Positions 33,324-48,300 of a DNA stretch of 64,000 nt are shown here, in pieces. The notes under the pieces are model-generated. The model was not told where the DNA came from, searched no databases, and was given only the letters and a program-made list of their open reading frames with translations. Position 1 is the stretch's first letter. Each line of letters starts with the position of its first letter. The stretch spans positions 63,561,258 through 63,625,257 of the forward strand of contig CM037784.1 in the NCBI GenBank assembly GCA_021229015.1, in the 5' to 3' direction. This DNA is from Solen grandis. Taxonomy: Eukaryota; Mollusca; Bivalvia; Adapedonta; Solenidae. Both the position numbers and the translations under genes were made by a program.

Positions 33324-36300
33324 GTAAGAAAATATATTTTGATAAATTTTACGTGCCATTCTTTAATAAGAATCATTTTCGTAATTGCCACGCAGGTGCC
33401 CATTTAATTGAATGACATTTAAAATGACACCTACTGAACTAGACAGAAAAGTGATTTTTACTGTGAAGCTTTACATTAGCTGTCTGTTGTTGTCTGATTT
33501 ATATTTCAAATGTTGATATTGTTTTTATGAAATTGCGCTGTGCTGATACCACAAATCATTTGATCTTTTCTCTTCTCGTTATGTGTTGTCAAAGAAAACT
33601 GGATTGGCCCAATTAGCAAAACTCAATTTTCTGTTTGAATGATTTATAACAGCAGTTTGACGTAAACAAATATTAATATAGCAGCATCTCAAATCTGTTC
33701 TTTTATTTTCCATTTAGACATTTGTGATAAAAATGAATTAAATATTTCAGTTTACATACCAGCAGGTTTAAACTAGGGAAAAATGCAGAACTATTTATTT
33801 GCTGACATTTTCTAAAGTCTAAGCTTTCCAAAAATATATCACTAATGTAAAGTTTAATGGAGACTTTTCTTATGTGCAATAGAATAATGAATAATAAACA
33901 TGCACCTGTCACAGAATGCATTCTATCTAAGGATTTATTTAAGTGACTTATCTGTGGTAACTGCTTGTTAAGGTATATATTTACTTAAGTTATATATATG
34001 TTTAATTTCTCTTAACATTGGATTGAATAAATTCAGTTAATCCTCACTTAATAAGTAGAGATAACCCTTTACAGTATTATTAAAAAAGTTAATACATATA
34101 AAAAAAATTAGTAATTGCTTGTTTAGAATCCATTTATTATTATTTACATAATTTTTCTATCATTTTGTTAAAAACATTACTACAGAAAATAACTTTCTCT
34201 AAGCTTTTTTAAACTCATATGTTAGGGTGTATGGCTGAGACTTGACTAATAGGTATAAACAAGTGCATATGTACTGTCTTTTGCCTGTCTAGTCAATGGC
34301 AATTTCAGAATTGGCCTATAGGTAGTGGCTCATTCTATTCTATTCTACATTGTTTCCATGTAAATGGGAGGTCCAGGGCCTTGGTCTGTCTGAGCAAATC
34401 TTAACCTTGTGGCAGAATTAAAATATCATACTTTCTTCTGGTTTCAGCCCTTGTTCTAGTTTCGTGACCCTATAAAAGATTCGATATACTGCATGTGCCT
34501 TTCTCGGAAATATACGGAAATGTGAGATAGTTGTGTCGTCTGTTTAGAAAACAAATTTTAATGCAAATGTTAATAATTATGCAGGTTAAAAAAGAAAAAA
34601 CTGAATGAATATCAAAATCAATCCAATTTTTTAAGCATTAGGTTGTTCATTTTTTTATTTTTCAATGATTTGACATTATTTTTTGTTTTAAATCAAGTAT
34701 TATCTGCATTTCTGGTTTAAATCCAAATTGTAAACAATGGTGGCCATTTTGTTTTGCATGCAAAGTAGAAAAACCCAAGTAATGTCAAGGGAAATGAATT
34801 GAGGAGAAACTGCAGGACATGAAAAAATAGCATTACATAGCTTTTACAGGTCTGTTATAAAAAGTACTGAATTATATTTTCATCGAAATTTTCAATGTTG
34901 TTCACGTATTTTGAGTTTGTTTTTGGTTTCATTTCATGATTTGTTAAAAGGCGTTAAAATCCAAATATGTATTATTAGCATGAAAATTTAACTTTAGGGT
35001 CACAAAACTAGGACAAACCATGTATATATATGAATTTTTTATGGTTTCATACATAATCAGAACATTGTCATTATTATATAATTAGAAAAAGAAAATCTGA
35101 TCATATTTTTTAAATAAATATACAGGAAGATGAAGAGGATATTAACATTGAAGAAACTGAAAAACAGGTGGAGGTAAATTGTCGTATAACATATTTTTAT
35201 TATCCTACAGCACATGTATACTTTTAGCCTTAGCAGTTGTTGTGCAGTGATATCCATGAAAAAAAAATAAAGCATGCATTACTTTTTGCATAATTATCAC
35301 AGCTGGTTGCAATTTATATGCTAAATTTGTATTTATTCACATAAATCTGATATGACTTTTATTCACATAAAATTGCAGCTTTTTTCCCTCATTATGAACT
35401 CACTTCTGCCAGTGGTCTGTTCACACATATCACAAATTGTTTGAAAATTATGTCCCCTTTCAAAGAAGATGGGGTATATTGCTTTGCACATGTTGGTCAG
35501 TTTGTTGCTAGACCAAACCTTGTTCAAGTGAACCTTGAGTCTCAAACTTGGTATGGTTGTTGCCTATGACTATAAGCAGAAAAACTAGTGATTTTGGGGT
35601 TAGTACCTCAAAGGTCACAAGGTCACATGTCAAGGTTAAGCTTTCTTGTCTGAGTGATAACTTCAGTTCTAAGTAACCCTTTGGTCTCAGTCTTGGTATG
35701 GTTGTTGATTTTGAATAGCAGAAGAACCCTATCAATCTTGGGGTCAAAGGTTAAGGTCACAAGGTCATATGTCAAACATTAACATAGAGATGTAATACAC
35801 ATGTTTGAGTTACTGACAATGTTGCTTTTGTTTTGAATCTCATACACTTAATGTAAACCATACCTATATTATTTGTTTTTTAACCAAGATAGGCTCATGC
35901 TAAATTTGTCACATGCCAATAAAATTTTATAAAGTCAAATGATATACATGTACAAATAATACTTTTTATATAGTTATCATGTCATATAAGGGAAGCATAC
36001 ACATGTTTTACAAACATCTATTGTTTTTAATACTATTGTCTCCATACTACATATGTTGTTTTTTTTCTGTTGTTTTCATTATTTTCTGTATACTATTTAT
36101 GTTGTTGTCTGCACAGTTATTTCCAACATTTATACTGGGTATTGATATGTTTTCAGCCTAAAAATTGTCTGTTAATTAAATGAGCTTTTTATTTCAAATA
36201 TCCTCAATGATTATGAGTGGTAAAGTTTTAATGTCTTAATTGTTATATAACCCTGATTCCCAAAGTGAACTGGGGCTATATAGGAATACGGTAACACATT

Positions 36301-39300
36301 CCATCCTGTCACATTACGTCATGTCCTATTTTATAAAAATCAAAATTATCTGGTCATATATGATGATTGGCTCAAGCTTGTTATAAATAAGAAAACTTTC
36401 AGTGATAGATCTAGTATATTTTTAAAAGTTCAAGTACAATGTTTCATGGGATATTTTTTGAAAGTTATGGTAGTTTTTAGTTTCCTTGTATAACTGCCTA
36501 TAAATAACCTTTATCAGTTAGAGATTTGTGTAAGCTCTCTTGAAGCTAAGTCAGTAGAGCACTCGCTTTGAAGTACTAGGTTCAAGTTCCAGTTTGGCCG
36601 CATATTTTTCTCACCTTTTTTGCCCCCCCCCCCCCCCTCGAAGAAGAAGAGGCATATTATTTTGCATATGTCGGTTTGTCCGTCGGTAGACCACTTCGTT
36701 TCCGATCAACAACTGGAGAACGCTTGGGCTCACATTACTCAGACTTCATAGGGTGATTGGTCATGACTAGTAGATGACCCCTATTGATTTTGGGGTCACT
36801 TGGTCAAAGGTCAAGCTCACAGTGACATTGAAAGTGAAAATTGTTTTTGATCAATAACTGGAGAAAGCTTGGGCCCACATTCGTCAAACTTCATAGGGTG
36901 ATTGGTCATGACTAGTAGATGACCCCTATTGATTTTGGGGTCACTTGGTCAAAGGTCAAGGTCACAGTGACCTTGATGGGAGTGGGGGGAGCATAGGGGG
37001 CATATGTGTCTTTCCAACAACTCTTGTTTGTTACATTTGGTACCGAACGTAGGGCTGTTATAGTATAGTTACAGTGGTATAGTTCTCCAGTATACATTGG
37101 CGACACTGCCCCTGGGATTGTCAAGGTCATAGAAATTTGTCCTGTCTTGTTAACTCAAGGACAATTTTCAAAGTGGCAGGAGAGTATGAAATCGATGGCC
37201 TATATGTTTGTAGTAGACATATAAAATGGTACTTGTACTATCTTGCCATAGAGGTAGCTTTTGTGGCGACGTGATAGAGTGTCTGATTTGCATACCAAAG
37301 GTCCCGAGTTTGATTCCAGCTCTGGGCAGTAGGATTTTACTTGGTTACATTTGGCGTCCAACGTAAAAAAATTACAGTTGTAGAAGTGATAGCACCCTTA
37401 GAAAGTCCCAGACGTTCATATTCCCAAATCTGAAGACAGATTCTTGAAAGGAGGGGGTGTATGTAGTAGAGGTATAAAATGGCACTTACACTATCTTGCC
37501 ACAGAGCTAAGCTTTTGTGGCAATGTGGTAGAGTGTTTGATTTGCATACCGAAGACCCCAAGTTCGATTTCAGCAGTAGGATTTTACTTAGTTACATGTA
37601 ACCCTTATTGTTGAGGGATAAGTATAAGTGGCCCTGTTGTTCAGTTAATAGAGCAAGATGTCTTTGGTTCATGTCCTGGTCTGGCAGCACATTTTTTCAC
37701 AAGCTTTTACTTATTTTCAATCTTTTGCTTTCAACTTCAGCTATTACATTTTCATTGTGTACCAGTTCTAAAGCTATGATAAATGACAGGGACTGTCAGT
37801 GCAAATATCTTCCTGTCTTTAAGAATATTCTGCAGAAAAAAGCAGTAGAATGGATATCTGTAAAAAAAGTTATCCTGAAACCATTGTCTGGAAAACCACC
37901 TTCAGTGAAAGGACACTGTACTTTTAACAATTACAAGGCAGGGGGCACTTGTGACTGCCTTTGTGACCATTGCAGACCAAGATCAGCCTGCACATTCTTG
38001 AAATGAAATTTATTGAGGTGCCTAGTTACGCCCCTACTTTACAGAAGCATGCTCCCAAAAAGTGCTAATTGTTTTACAGTATTTATGATTTAGACAATGC
38101 AGATATTACTTAGTAAGTCTTCAGAGAAAATCTGATAGCTTTTGTTATACCCTGTCCTTATATGAAGTGGTATAAATCTTGAATGTTGTCTCCTGATGAC
38201 ACATCCTGTCTTAATCAGAAGTTCAATTATCTTATTGCATTGTTGAGTCAAGTCAGTTTAACAGGTATTTGATCACCTTCATGGACAGTAATATATCACC
38301 TTTTCCTGAATATAAATCTTCACGAAATATACTTTTTGTCCTTTAATACATTCATTATAGTGCTAATTATTTTGGACTCAGCAAGAATTTTACACAAAAA
38401 AAAACCATTGGAGACATATGAAAGGTGAATGAATGAGGTTTTCTGCCATGTGACTGCCAAATGATGCCAATCATCAGCACATTGTCTCTCATATTTGCAC
38501 CTGTAATCAGGTCAGATCTCTGTGTGTATCCTATACCGCCATTCAAGGATTGAGTTGTTACATTAACATGACCTGTAAAGATAGCCAAGTGTCTGGGTTG
38601 TAGAGCACTAAGTTTGATAGCCGGTGATGTTCGATCATGAAGTAAGAATGTGATGTTCGATCATAAATTAAAAACATGATTGGTGCATATAATTCAGGAT
38701 TTTTTTTTGCATTTTGCACCTTGGGAAAGGACCAATTCTGTTTATAAAAAATATCTCACAATATCTGTTGACTGCATCAAGGAATTGTAAATATATTGTA
38801 TATTTATACATTATAAATGCATTTGTTCTTTTGTCCATATTTATGAAACAAAAATCCTAAAATTACACTAGATTGGGATTATTTCCAAATAATTTTCGTG
38901 ATGGTCACCTTTTCTTATTACATGTAATATGAGAAGAAAAAAATCTTAATTCATTTAGCTATATTTTTGCTGCATAGATGTCATATAACATTCATCATGT
39001 TTGGATGCATGAAACTGTACTATATTATCATACATTTGAGATCCTACATTATCAGCATGATCAAGCTGGATCAGCCTGTAGTCTGTGGGTGAGCATGCAT
39101 GTGATCACAAGTTTACATGTATTGTGGTATTGAATATATATCTATATACGTATATACAGATTTGAAAAAATACATATTATAAAAACCTTTCAGTTTTATA
39201 AGAGATTGATAGGCAGACAGGAGATTTAAACATGATCATATGCAGCCATTGAGTTACTATATACACTGATTTGGATTTATATTTGTTGCATTATACAGTA

Positions 39301-42300
39301 GTTACAGTGCTGAATGTCACAAATATAGAGTTTGAAATAAATTTGAATTGTGACAGTTATAATTGTTAGGGAGGTATAAGTATGAAAATGATAACTTTTT
39401 AATTGGTTAACCCTTTCCCTCATAGAGGATACCATGAAAAAATTTTAAATTTAAATTATACAGTTGTTACAGTGAGATCAGGCTTTATGTGATACCTTTT
39501 GAGTGCGTCAAAATGAGTCTATATGAGGGAAAGGGTTAAATGGATATGATCTTTGCATAAAGTTCAGTATAAGACATTTATGTAAAAGGGAGATTTTTTT
39601 ATGTAACATATATATGTTCTTAATGTGATGTACAAACATATAGGAAATGCTTACTATAAATACTCTGTAAATGCTATTAGACAATATCATTGTGTACATC
39701 CACTTCAACTTTTCAGACATGTACTTGTTATTTTAAAGTGTTTGGTTAAGTATGTTCAGCAATTCAAAAGTTGTAACACATTAATATTAATGCAAAAAGT
39801 AGATAGAATTGGGACATTGATATAATCATTAGTAAGTAATACTGAAGATTTGTATGTCATAAAACTGATGAATACTGATGTCATAATGGTAGGTAAGATA
39901 TTGTTTTATTTGCAGGATTTTGAAATTTCAAAGGCAATTATATTTCAGCGTGAGAGGATGTATAATCAATGTTGACATAATCTCTTGCTTCCATTTTTTT
40001 AAGGCAGAAATCATGCCAAATCTTTTGGTGTTTGTGTCTTTATGTCTGAATTAGGTACATAGTAAACATACATAACTAGTTTAAATGCCCTCCTTTCTTT
40101 TTATGTCCTCAAATTGATTGGAGATGGGTTGTTAAACTTTTTGTAAACCCTGGTTTGTAAGCTGTCATTGTGAACCTATAGGAATAAAACTGGCAAAAAA
40201 TCTGCTGTTAACCAAACAATCAATACCCTATGGATCTCATAACTTCTCAAGTTTCCAGCTCTTGATTTCCACAAATCTTGTTAAGTTTGACAGATTGAGA
40301 AAAATCAAACTATGACAAACAATGAACTGTTTGTATAGGAATTAACGTAAAAGGCAAGCAGGCAATGCCTTAACCTTCTCAGACTGATATACCCAGTAGT
40401 ACTGAAATACCTTGATTGTTTAATCCCAGGGGAGCACGTGTTTAAGACTATCATAATTCATAGGCTTTCTCTATTTATTTGTTTTTAATTGTGAACTGTG
40501 TGCTGGAGTAGAAATCAATTACTGGCCTATTGTGCTTTGTGTTTTTATTGAATATTGGAATAAAGTGATTTGCTAGGAAGATTATAGCTTTCTATTGACT
40601 TGAATATTTAAGATATTTAGGTATATTCTCTGGGGCCATGTTTAAAAAAACTTGTTAAGATAATTCTTAACTCTAGTATATTTTACAAACACTATATTTT
40701 CATACATATTAAATTTTCAAACCATCCACAAGATGCATAAAATATATGGAAAATGCTTCTGAATTGGGAGTCATATTTTTGTAACCCTAGTGTGCAGAGA
40801 ATTTTATAAAATAATAACTGCCTCTCTCTATATAAAAAGGCCTAATATGAAAAGAGGTCATTATGCTCACCGAAGGTGACGCATATAGTCGCCGCTTCGT
40901 CCGTCCGTCACACTTTCCTTGTCCGGACTATTTCTCAGGAACTAACAGCTTGAATTCAACAAAACTTTATGGGAAGCTTTATTACCAAGAGGAGATGCGC
41001 ATATCGTCAGCATGACCCGATTCCTAATTTTTCACAGAGTTATGGCCCATTGACTTTTCGGCCTATAGTACATATTGCATGATTCTTGTCCGGGCTATTT
41101 CTCAGGAACTAATGGCTTGAATTCAACGAAACTTTATGGGAAGCTTTATTACCAAGAGGAGATGCGCATATCATCAGCATGACCTGATTCCTAAATTTTT
41201 CACAGAGTTATGGCCCATTGACTTTTCGGCCTATAGTACATATTGCATGATTCTTGTCCGGGCTATTTCTCAGGAATTAATGGCTTGAATTCAACAAAAC
41301 TTTATGGGAAGCTTTATCACCAACAGCAGATACGCATATCGTCGGCGTGACCTGGTTCCTCAATTTTTCACAGAGTTATGGCCCCTTGACCTTTTGGCCT
41401 ATAGTTCATGTTGCATGATTCTTGTCCGGGCTATTTCTCAGGAACTAATGGCTTGAATTCAATGAAACTTTATGGGAAGCTTTATTACCAAGAGTAGATA
41501 CGCATATCGTCGACGTGACCTGGTTCCTCAATGTTTAAGAGAGTTATGGCCCCTACTACCATGTTGTTGACTAATATTCATGTCATTTGCCTAATTTAAC
41601 AGGAGATATCATTTAAACAAAACCCCACAAAATTCAATATGCTAGTAATGTCAATCATAATCATGTCAGCTAATTGTTGTTTAGGCCATTATACACTATT
41701 TCAAATATCCAGTCATATGTCAAGAGTGTTGGTTAACCTCTTTGATATGAGCACACATTGAAATGTATGACTTAATTTTTAGTAGTATAAAAACTTTAAA
41801 AAAATCAATGGAAGATCTGATGAGTAACACGTATTATCATAAATAGTAAACTGTTACTAAGTCTCCAAATTAGAGTTGGTAAAACATCTCATCTGATGAG
41901 GAGAATAGATATGATTTAGGAATGGGGATTTCAACATATCCTCCCACCCATTGACCAAGGCCTTATTTGTAACAATGACGTTCTTCGGGGAGCATCTGTC
42001 AGTTCTACTGACTTTCTTGTTTTTTTTTAATATGAAGGTCCTGCACATAGACAGGTAAGAGTATAAGGTCAAAACAGTAGAAAAGAGAAAGAGAGGGACA
42101 TAATGCTTATTATAAGTCATTCGTTAAAAGATTTTGTTTTAATCTTTTCTTGTCAAGTATAAGCCAAGTTATAAAAAGTCATTTCATTGGGAAGGTACTT
42201 TTATTGAGTTCATGGGTGGTATTGAATTACACTGAATTTATTAAGCATGTAATTTTGAACTTATTATTTTTTAAGCATTAGTCTACAAATATATATGCAT

Positions 42301-45300
42301 AAACCAACAATAATACCACTTTTATTCAATCTAAACAAACTTTTATGTCATTGGAAGAAAACAACAGTGACAGCCCTTTATCGTAATTGAGCTATTTATT
42401 ATGAAATAATCTGTAACCAGCATGAAGCCAGATCAACCTGCGTGTTACTTGCATATAATTAAGTGGTAAGAGGTTAAAAGTATGAAAAATTGGACCCCCT
42501 GATGATGCAGGTGTGTTTCCTCTCCCCCAGGGGCTGCAGGAGAGCCTGAATGAGTTTGAGGGCCAGGCACGGGAGGTACAGCAGGCCCTGCACAAAGTGG
42601 ATGGGGCCAAGAAGGACAAAGATGCTAAGGCAACCCTGGAGGTCCTTGAGAAACAGCTGCAGGATGCCATGCAGAACATTAAAAAGGTGAGTACCACTAG
42701 TAGTAGTGCACCAGTAATAAATATTGGTTAAAATAAATTGAAACATTGGAAGCTAGAACTGATCTGATAATTGATCAATTCAATGAAATTAATTGAAATA
42801 GATTCATTCCTAGGTAGTTAAATGTAGATACTTTACTGTTTCTCACGTGACACTGAAATTCAGCTCTTCGTAAAATTTAGAAGCAGTTATTTATTTTGAG
42901 CCGAAGATTAAGTGCCTCATAATGTTGGACCAGTTGGCAAGTACCATCACAATGTTGCCTGTCTCAGATAGGAAATTTATTACTATCAAAAGTTTCTTAC
43001 AGCAGCACATTCACAGTAGAAATAAACAAAAAGTTTTTTTCTACTCTCCCTTGTTATAAAAGTTGGTGTAGTCTTTGTTCTCGGACAAATAACTTGGCTA
43101 GTGTAAGAATGACATAATTTTTCATAATGCCCAACTCAGGGAATTCAGGTTACCGTAAATGAACAATCCCAAAGTTGGTGCTTGTTGTACAAATTTCCGC
43201 ATTCTGCAATATGGTGTACGTCTTTACCAGTCCTGGATAGTGAATACATAAGTGTTAACAAAATTTTCAGCCTTTGAAGTGTACACTTGCGCCAAGAGTG
43301 AATGTGATCAGTTATTTGATGGCACACAGAAATAGAAGTTGTAAATGTTGGTTTGATAACATTTATAAAAGCATATGATAGAGAAACTACCCATTTTTTA
43401 CATTCAAAAAATGTTGCATTGGATGACCATGTGTCTATAGATGGGTATTGATAGATGTAATAAACATAGATGGCTCTAAATCAAATTTAAAGTTACTAAC
43501 CATCTGTGAATGAGGTGCTTTGAGCAGTTGATTGTTGTGAAATAAAGCTTTCAACCTTCATTCATACTTTATAATATGTTTTCAGCTTGAAAAAGAAATG
43601 CAGGAGGCACAAAATGGCATTAATGAGAAACTTGGGCGCAAATCTGGAGAGAAACGGTCAGTCCACAAGTCCTTTTATGAAAATTTCCACAGTTCTTATT
43701 TTTTATCATGTTTATTTGTGTCATATAATGTGGCAACTTACGTGAAATATGGTATAACTAACAGTTTAATGTAATATTCAAGTAAGAAAGTACTGCAGAA
43801 TGGATGATACTTTTAGTTAATCAAGAGAACTGGATGGTTTTATATCACAGTTTGTTGAGAGATAATTGATCTGGATGGAATTTATAGAAATAAAAAAATA
43901 CAATGTAGATTAATTTCATTGTGCTCCATTATAACACCAGAAAAGCCAAAATCATTGGACCTTTAATCTTGATTTTGTGTGTCACCTGCATAGCATAGCA
44001 GACACATAGGGATCACTTTGTTTGGCGTCGTCATCACATTTTCTTTTCCAGAGCATAACATTGCATGGATTCAGTCCAGACTTGGAACATGGATACCATA
44101 TGAGGTGTAAAAATGCAGTGCACAAGAACCATTACTCCAGTACATCTTATTCTTGGATTATCCCCCTTAGTTGATTTTGTTTAAAAAAAAACCCTTGAGC
44201 ATAACTTCAACACTGTTGCATGAATTCACTCCAAACTTGGATCATACCTTATGAGGTGTAGAAGTGCAGTGTACAGGAACCATAAATCTATCTCATTTTA
44301 TTTTTGAATTATCCCCCATAGTTGATTTTGTTAAAAAATGTCTGGAGCATAATTTCAACACTCTTTCTTAGATTCATTCCATACCTGGATCATGGATATC
44401 TTATGAGATGTAGAAGTGCATTTTCTCAAAAGCTGTAACTCTACTTTCTGTAATTCTTTAATTATCAATTCATCACCCTTTGTTCATTTTATAAAAAGAG
44501 TTTTGTCCATTGCATAACTTCAATACTGTAAGGTGCCAGTGGATGCATTTCAAACTTAGATCATGGATACCATAATACTAGGTGTTTAAATGCAATACAT
44601 TATGAGCCCTAAATCTTGCTTGTTGTGCCCCCAGTATAGCATGGCAAATAGATAGGGATCATTCTACAATTATGTGGGTTTTGTCATCAAATAAATATAG
44701 GATCTTGTATTTAAATTTTTATTGTTTGATGATCACATTTACTGTGACAGCTGCTGAAATGCAGGTGACACAATTAAGTGTTCTGAGGAACACCGTTTAG
44801 TTGAGTTAATGTTTATTTTGTCTAGTTAGTGGTCCAATATAGGGCACATCTAGAGCTTGACCCAAAATTCAGTGTTTAATGAAGCTGCATTAGAATTATG
44901 TATATTCATTTTTAATTAAAGTTCATCACTTGAGTTTATTCATTCCACAGGAAACCCCTTGCTCCTGAAGAACAGGAAATGGCTTATGAGCTCAAATCCC
45001 AGCTGCTGAAAAATGTTGAAATTCAGAATCAGAAACTGAAGACTGAATTTACACTACACGAGAAAATGACCGAGTCACGCATGCTGAGTCAGCAAAACAG
45101 GCGCTTACATGACGATGTCACACTCTCACGTGCAAATTCTTTACGGGTGATAAAGTTATTTGAACGTAAAGCAAAAGAAGGTGAGTGAAATGAACATGTT
45201 AAAAAGTTAAAGGATAGCTTTGGTATTTTATGATTTTTGGATATGATATACATATTCAGAAATATAGTAATGAAATTACCATTGTTAGAGCGTCTGCCCC

Positions 45301-48300
45301 TGTATTGAGAGGTCGTTGGTTTCATCCCTTACTATGACATACCAGAGTCGTTAAAAAACGGTACTGGTATAGTTTTCTTGCTAGGCACTCAGCATATAAG
45401 GGCAGTTCTAGGACTGGTTGACCTGGTGTCAGGATAATGTGACTGGGTGTGGTATCATGCCACATATCTATGGCATGATATTGTAGTGTGGCAGCACTGT
45501 ATCTGTCTCAAGTAGACATAAGTCTACAAATGACTGAAATACTGTCTTTTGGACATTAAACCCAATCAAACAAACAAATCAAACAAAGGATTAGAGTAAC
45601 TGATAAATTTCTCAACAAACAAGGTTATAACAATAGTCCACATGTTTATATTAGTGGGATAAGTTCTGATGCATTCAAATGACATGTGAAAGGTCACCAC
45701 TTTGACCTATCCATATAACATGGTCCAGCAGTTGGTCAGCCATTTTTATTTTCTATTTTTTTTAATTGAATAAGGTTTTTTTTGTGGCCAAATACAATAC
45801 AGTATCAAGACTATATAACATTATTTATTCTCAGCTGACAAAAACTTGAAGGATATGAAAGATGAACTGGCAAGATCACAAGATTTAGCAGAGAAATATC
45901 GCAACCTTTATGAACTGGAACGCAGGAAGCAGTCTGGTGAACACCTGCCACCTGTTCCCGATGACAAACTGCCTGCCAACCAATCTTCATACTCCTTCCT
46001 TGGCGGGAATATCAGAATTAATGACATCATCAGGAAAAATGAGGTACATCCTTCTGTGATTTTTCATATGTCATTTCTGATTCCCTTTAAAGAAATGATC
46101 TTTACTAAATATTAGTCCTTCTTGATGTTCATTTTTCACAATAATTTGAAAATTACACAAACCATACTCATCCATACAGTTTATTTAATCATCATCATCA
46201 TCATTGACATCATCATCAGAAGCGTCACCACCTGGGTGACCATCATCAGCATCATCATCATTATGGTCATCATTTTCATCATATCATCATTGTCATCATC
46301 AGTAGCAACATCATCACCAGCAGCAGCAGCATCATCCTTATCATCATCAGTAGCAACAACATCATTATCAACACAAATAAGTATTTACATGACTTAACTG
46401 TGAATTTCCTTTTCTGATTAGGTTCTGGTGGAAGAAAATGCAGACCAAAAAAGAGAGATCAGAAGATTAAAAGAAGAAAATGCCAGACTTGTCAAAACAA
46501 CTAAAACAGCCATGGGTGACAGAGACCAGATGCTGGTAGGGATTGCTGTAATTCAAAATCTTGTGTCTTCTTCTTAATTGACTATCATGCTCTCTTGTCA
46601 ATATCAGTACATATTACATGTACTTTTTTTTTTAAATTTAAAATTAACTATTACTGGATAAATTTGAATGATTTTTACAAGTTTACAATGCATCTTACCA
46701 TGAAAGCTGCTTGGACTGTGTGTTATGTGTGTTTATTAAAAAGTTAAAAGTTAAATTGCTGATGTTTTAATGCTGTTCTAAGGAAATGTACAGTTTTAGT
46801 CTGCTTGCACTATTACATTTATAATTTAGTAATTAAGAATTAATGATATGTCATTTCTTTAAAAGAAATTGAAGTATAACCTGTATGTACTGGGTATGTC
46901 ATAGATAAAAAAAAAGTTGTTTGATTTTTTTCCCCTTTTTGTGTCAGAGGTGACACATAGGGATTGCTTCTGCATTGTCCGTCTGTCAAACTTTGTCTTT
47001 CATACGATTTCTGTCACTCTTCTTTCACATATGTTACAAGGAACACTTGTCATCATTTATTTGTATATTATGGCTTGTAAACAATTTTTTTTGTTATATA
47101 ATTGTCAGCATTATTTTGTATGCATTTAATAAACAAATAAATATCCAGTATTTGTATGAGGTCAACTGCAAAGTGAAGAACTGATTTTTTGTAACAGAGC
47201 TGACTGAGTGAAGCAAAGTTTTCATTTGTCTCCCTTTTTTTATTTCTTGCCAATGCATTCTTTTAGTTTTTGTGAGTAAAAACATCTTATTGCTTCACAT
47301 ATTTCTTTATTCAGCACAAATTGGAAACTAGCGAGTCAAATAGAAGAAACTTACTGAAACGTCTGGAGAAAGAAAAAGGCCAGGTAAAATTGAATGATTA
47401 CAATTTTATTGTTATCATCTTAATGTCTCTAATATTGTATTTTAAATATGAGTTTTCAGGTAATCAATAAAAGACTGAAATAGAAAAATGACATGTTCTA
47501 CATAACACATCCTAAAACTCAAGTGATGAATTCCATTCTGAAGGTAAAAGAAAGTGGCTAATTTACCAAAAAGGTTTTTAATTCATAAGTGTTTATGTAA
47601 TACTCTTGGGGAAAATCTCTGGGTTTTTTTTTACTAAAATACAAGGGGTCTGAAATCAGATTTTTCCAACTAGCCATTCAACTATAAATGGAAGGATCAA
47701 TCCTTCTTGACCTTCTGAGACACAAAGTGTTGCTTCAACCCAGGAAATGTTTAGACAAATTGGCATAAGATGTAAGATTTCTTTTTCCAATCAATGTAAA
47801 AAGAAGTAAGTTTTAATTAGATACACATGTCCTGGATTGTGACCATTTCTATTTTTAGCATCAGCAGCTGTCTCGCAGTTTGACTCGGCAGGCTTCTGAT
47901 TGGATTCTGCTGAAGAAACAAATCGCACAGTTTGATGAAGAATACAGATGGAGTCAGGTACAACTCGTGTTTGTTATTCTTCATTACGTAATTTACAGTG
48001 TCGGTTATTTAATCAGATTATCTAGGTATTTAAATTTTTATGCAACCATAATACTTTTTTGTCACCAGCTGTAAGCAGAGATGACACATAGAGATTACTA
48101 CTCCATTGTTTGTCTGTCTGTCAAACTTTTTCCATCTTGTTTCTCTGTGACACGTGTACCATGTTATGTGATAAATTTCCTTACTTATTCACATATATTA
48201 CTCCTTGTGATGTTTTCCCCTTTAACCTTTAAATGGTTTTTATTTGCAAGGACCACAACAACATTTTACCATGGCCTACAGCATCATTAATTTTCAGTGT

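Noticed and set aside
37608..38006. 132-codon open frame
   Set aside because: It begins in a tRNA-like SINE head and continues through repeat-like sequence. No domain, and no splice link to the coiled-coil gene.
42392..42746. Minus-strand open frames of 90-101 codons
   Set aside because: They are antisense shadows of coiled-coil exon 3 (42531-42686), whose GC-rich content keeps the opposite strand open.
46122..46397. Isoleucine-rich open frame
   Set aside because: It is the translation of an ATC/CAT microsatellite within intron 6 of the coiled-coil gene.
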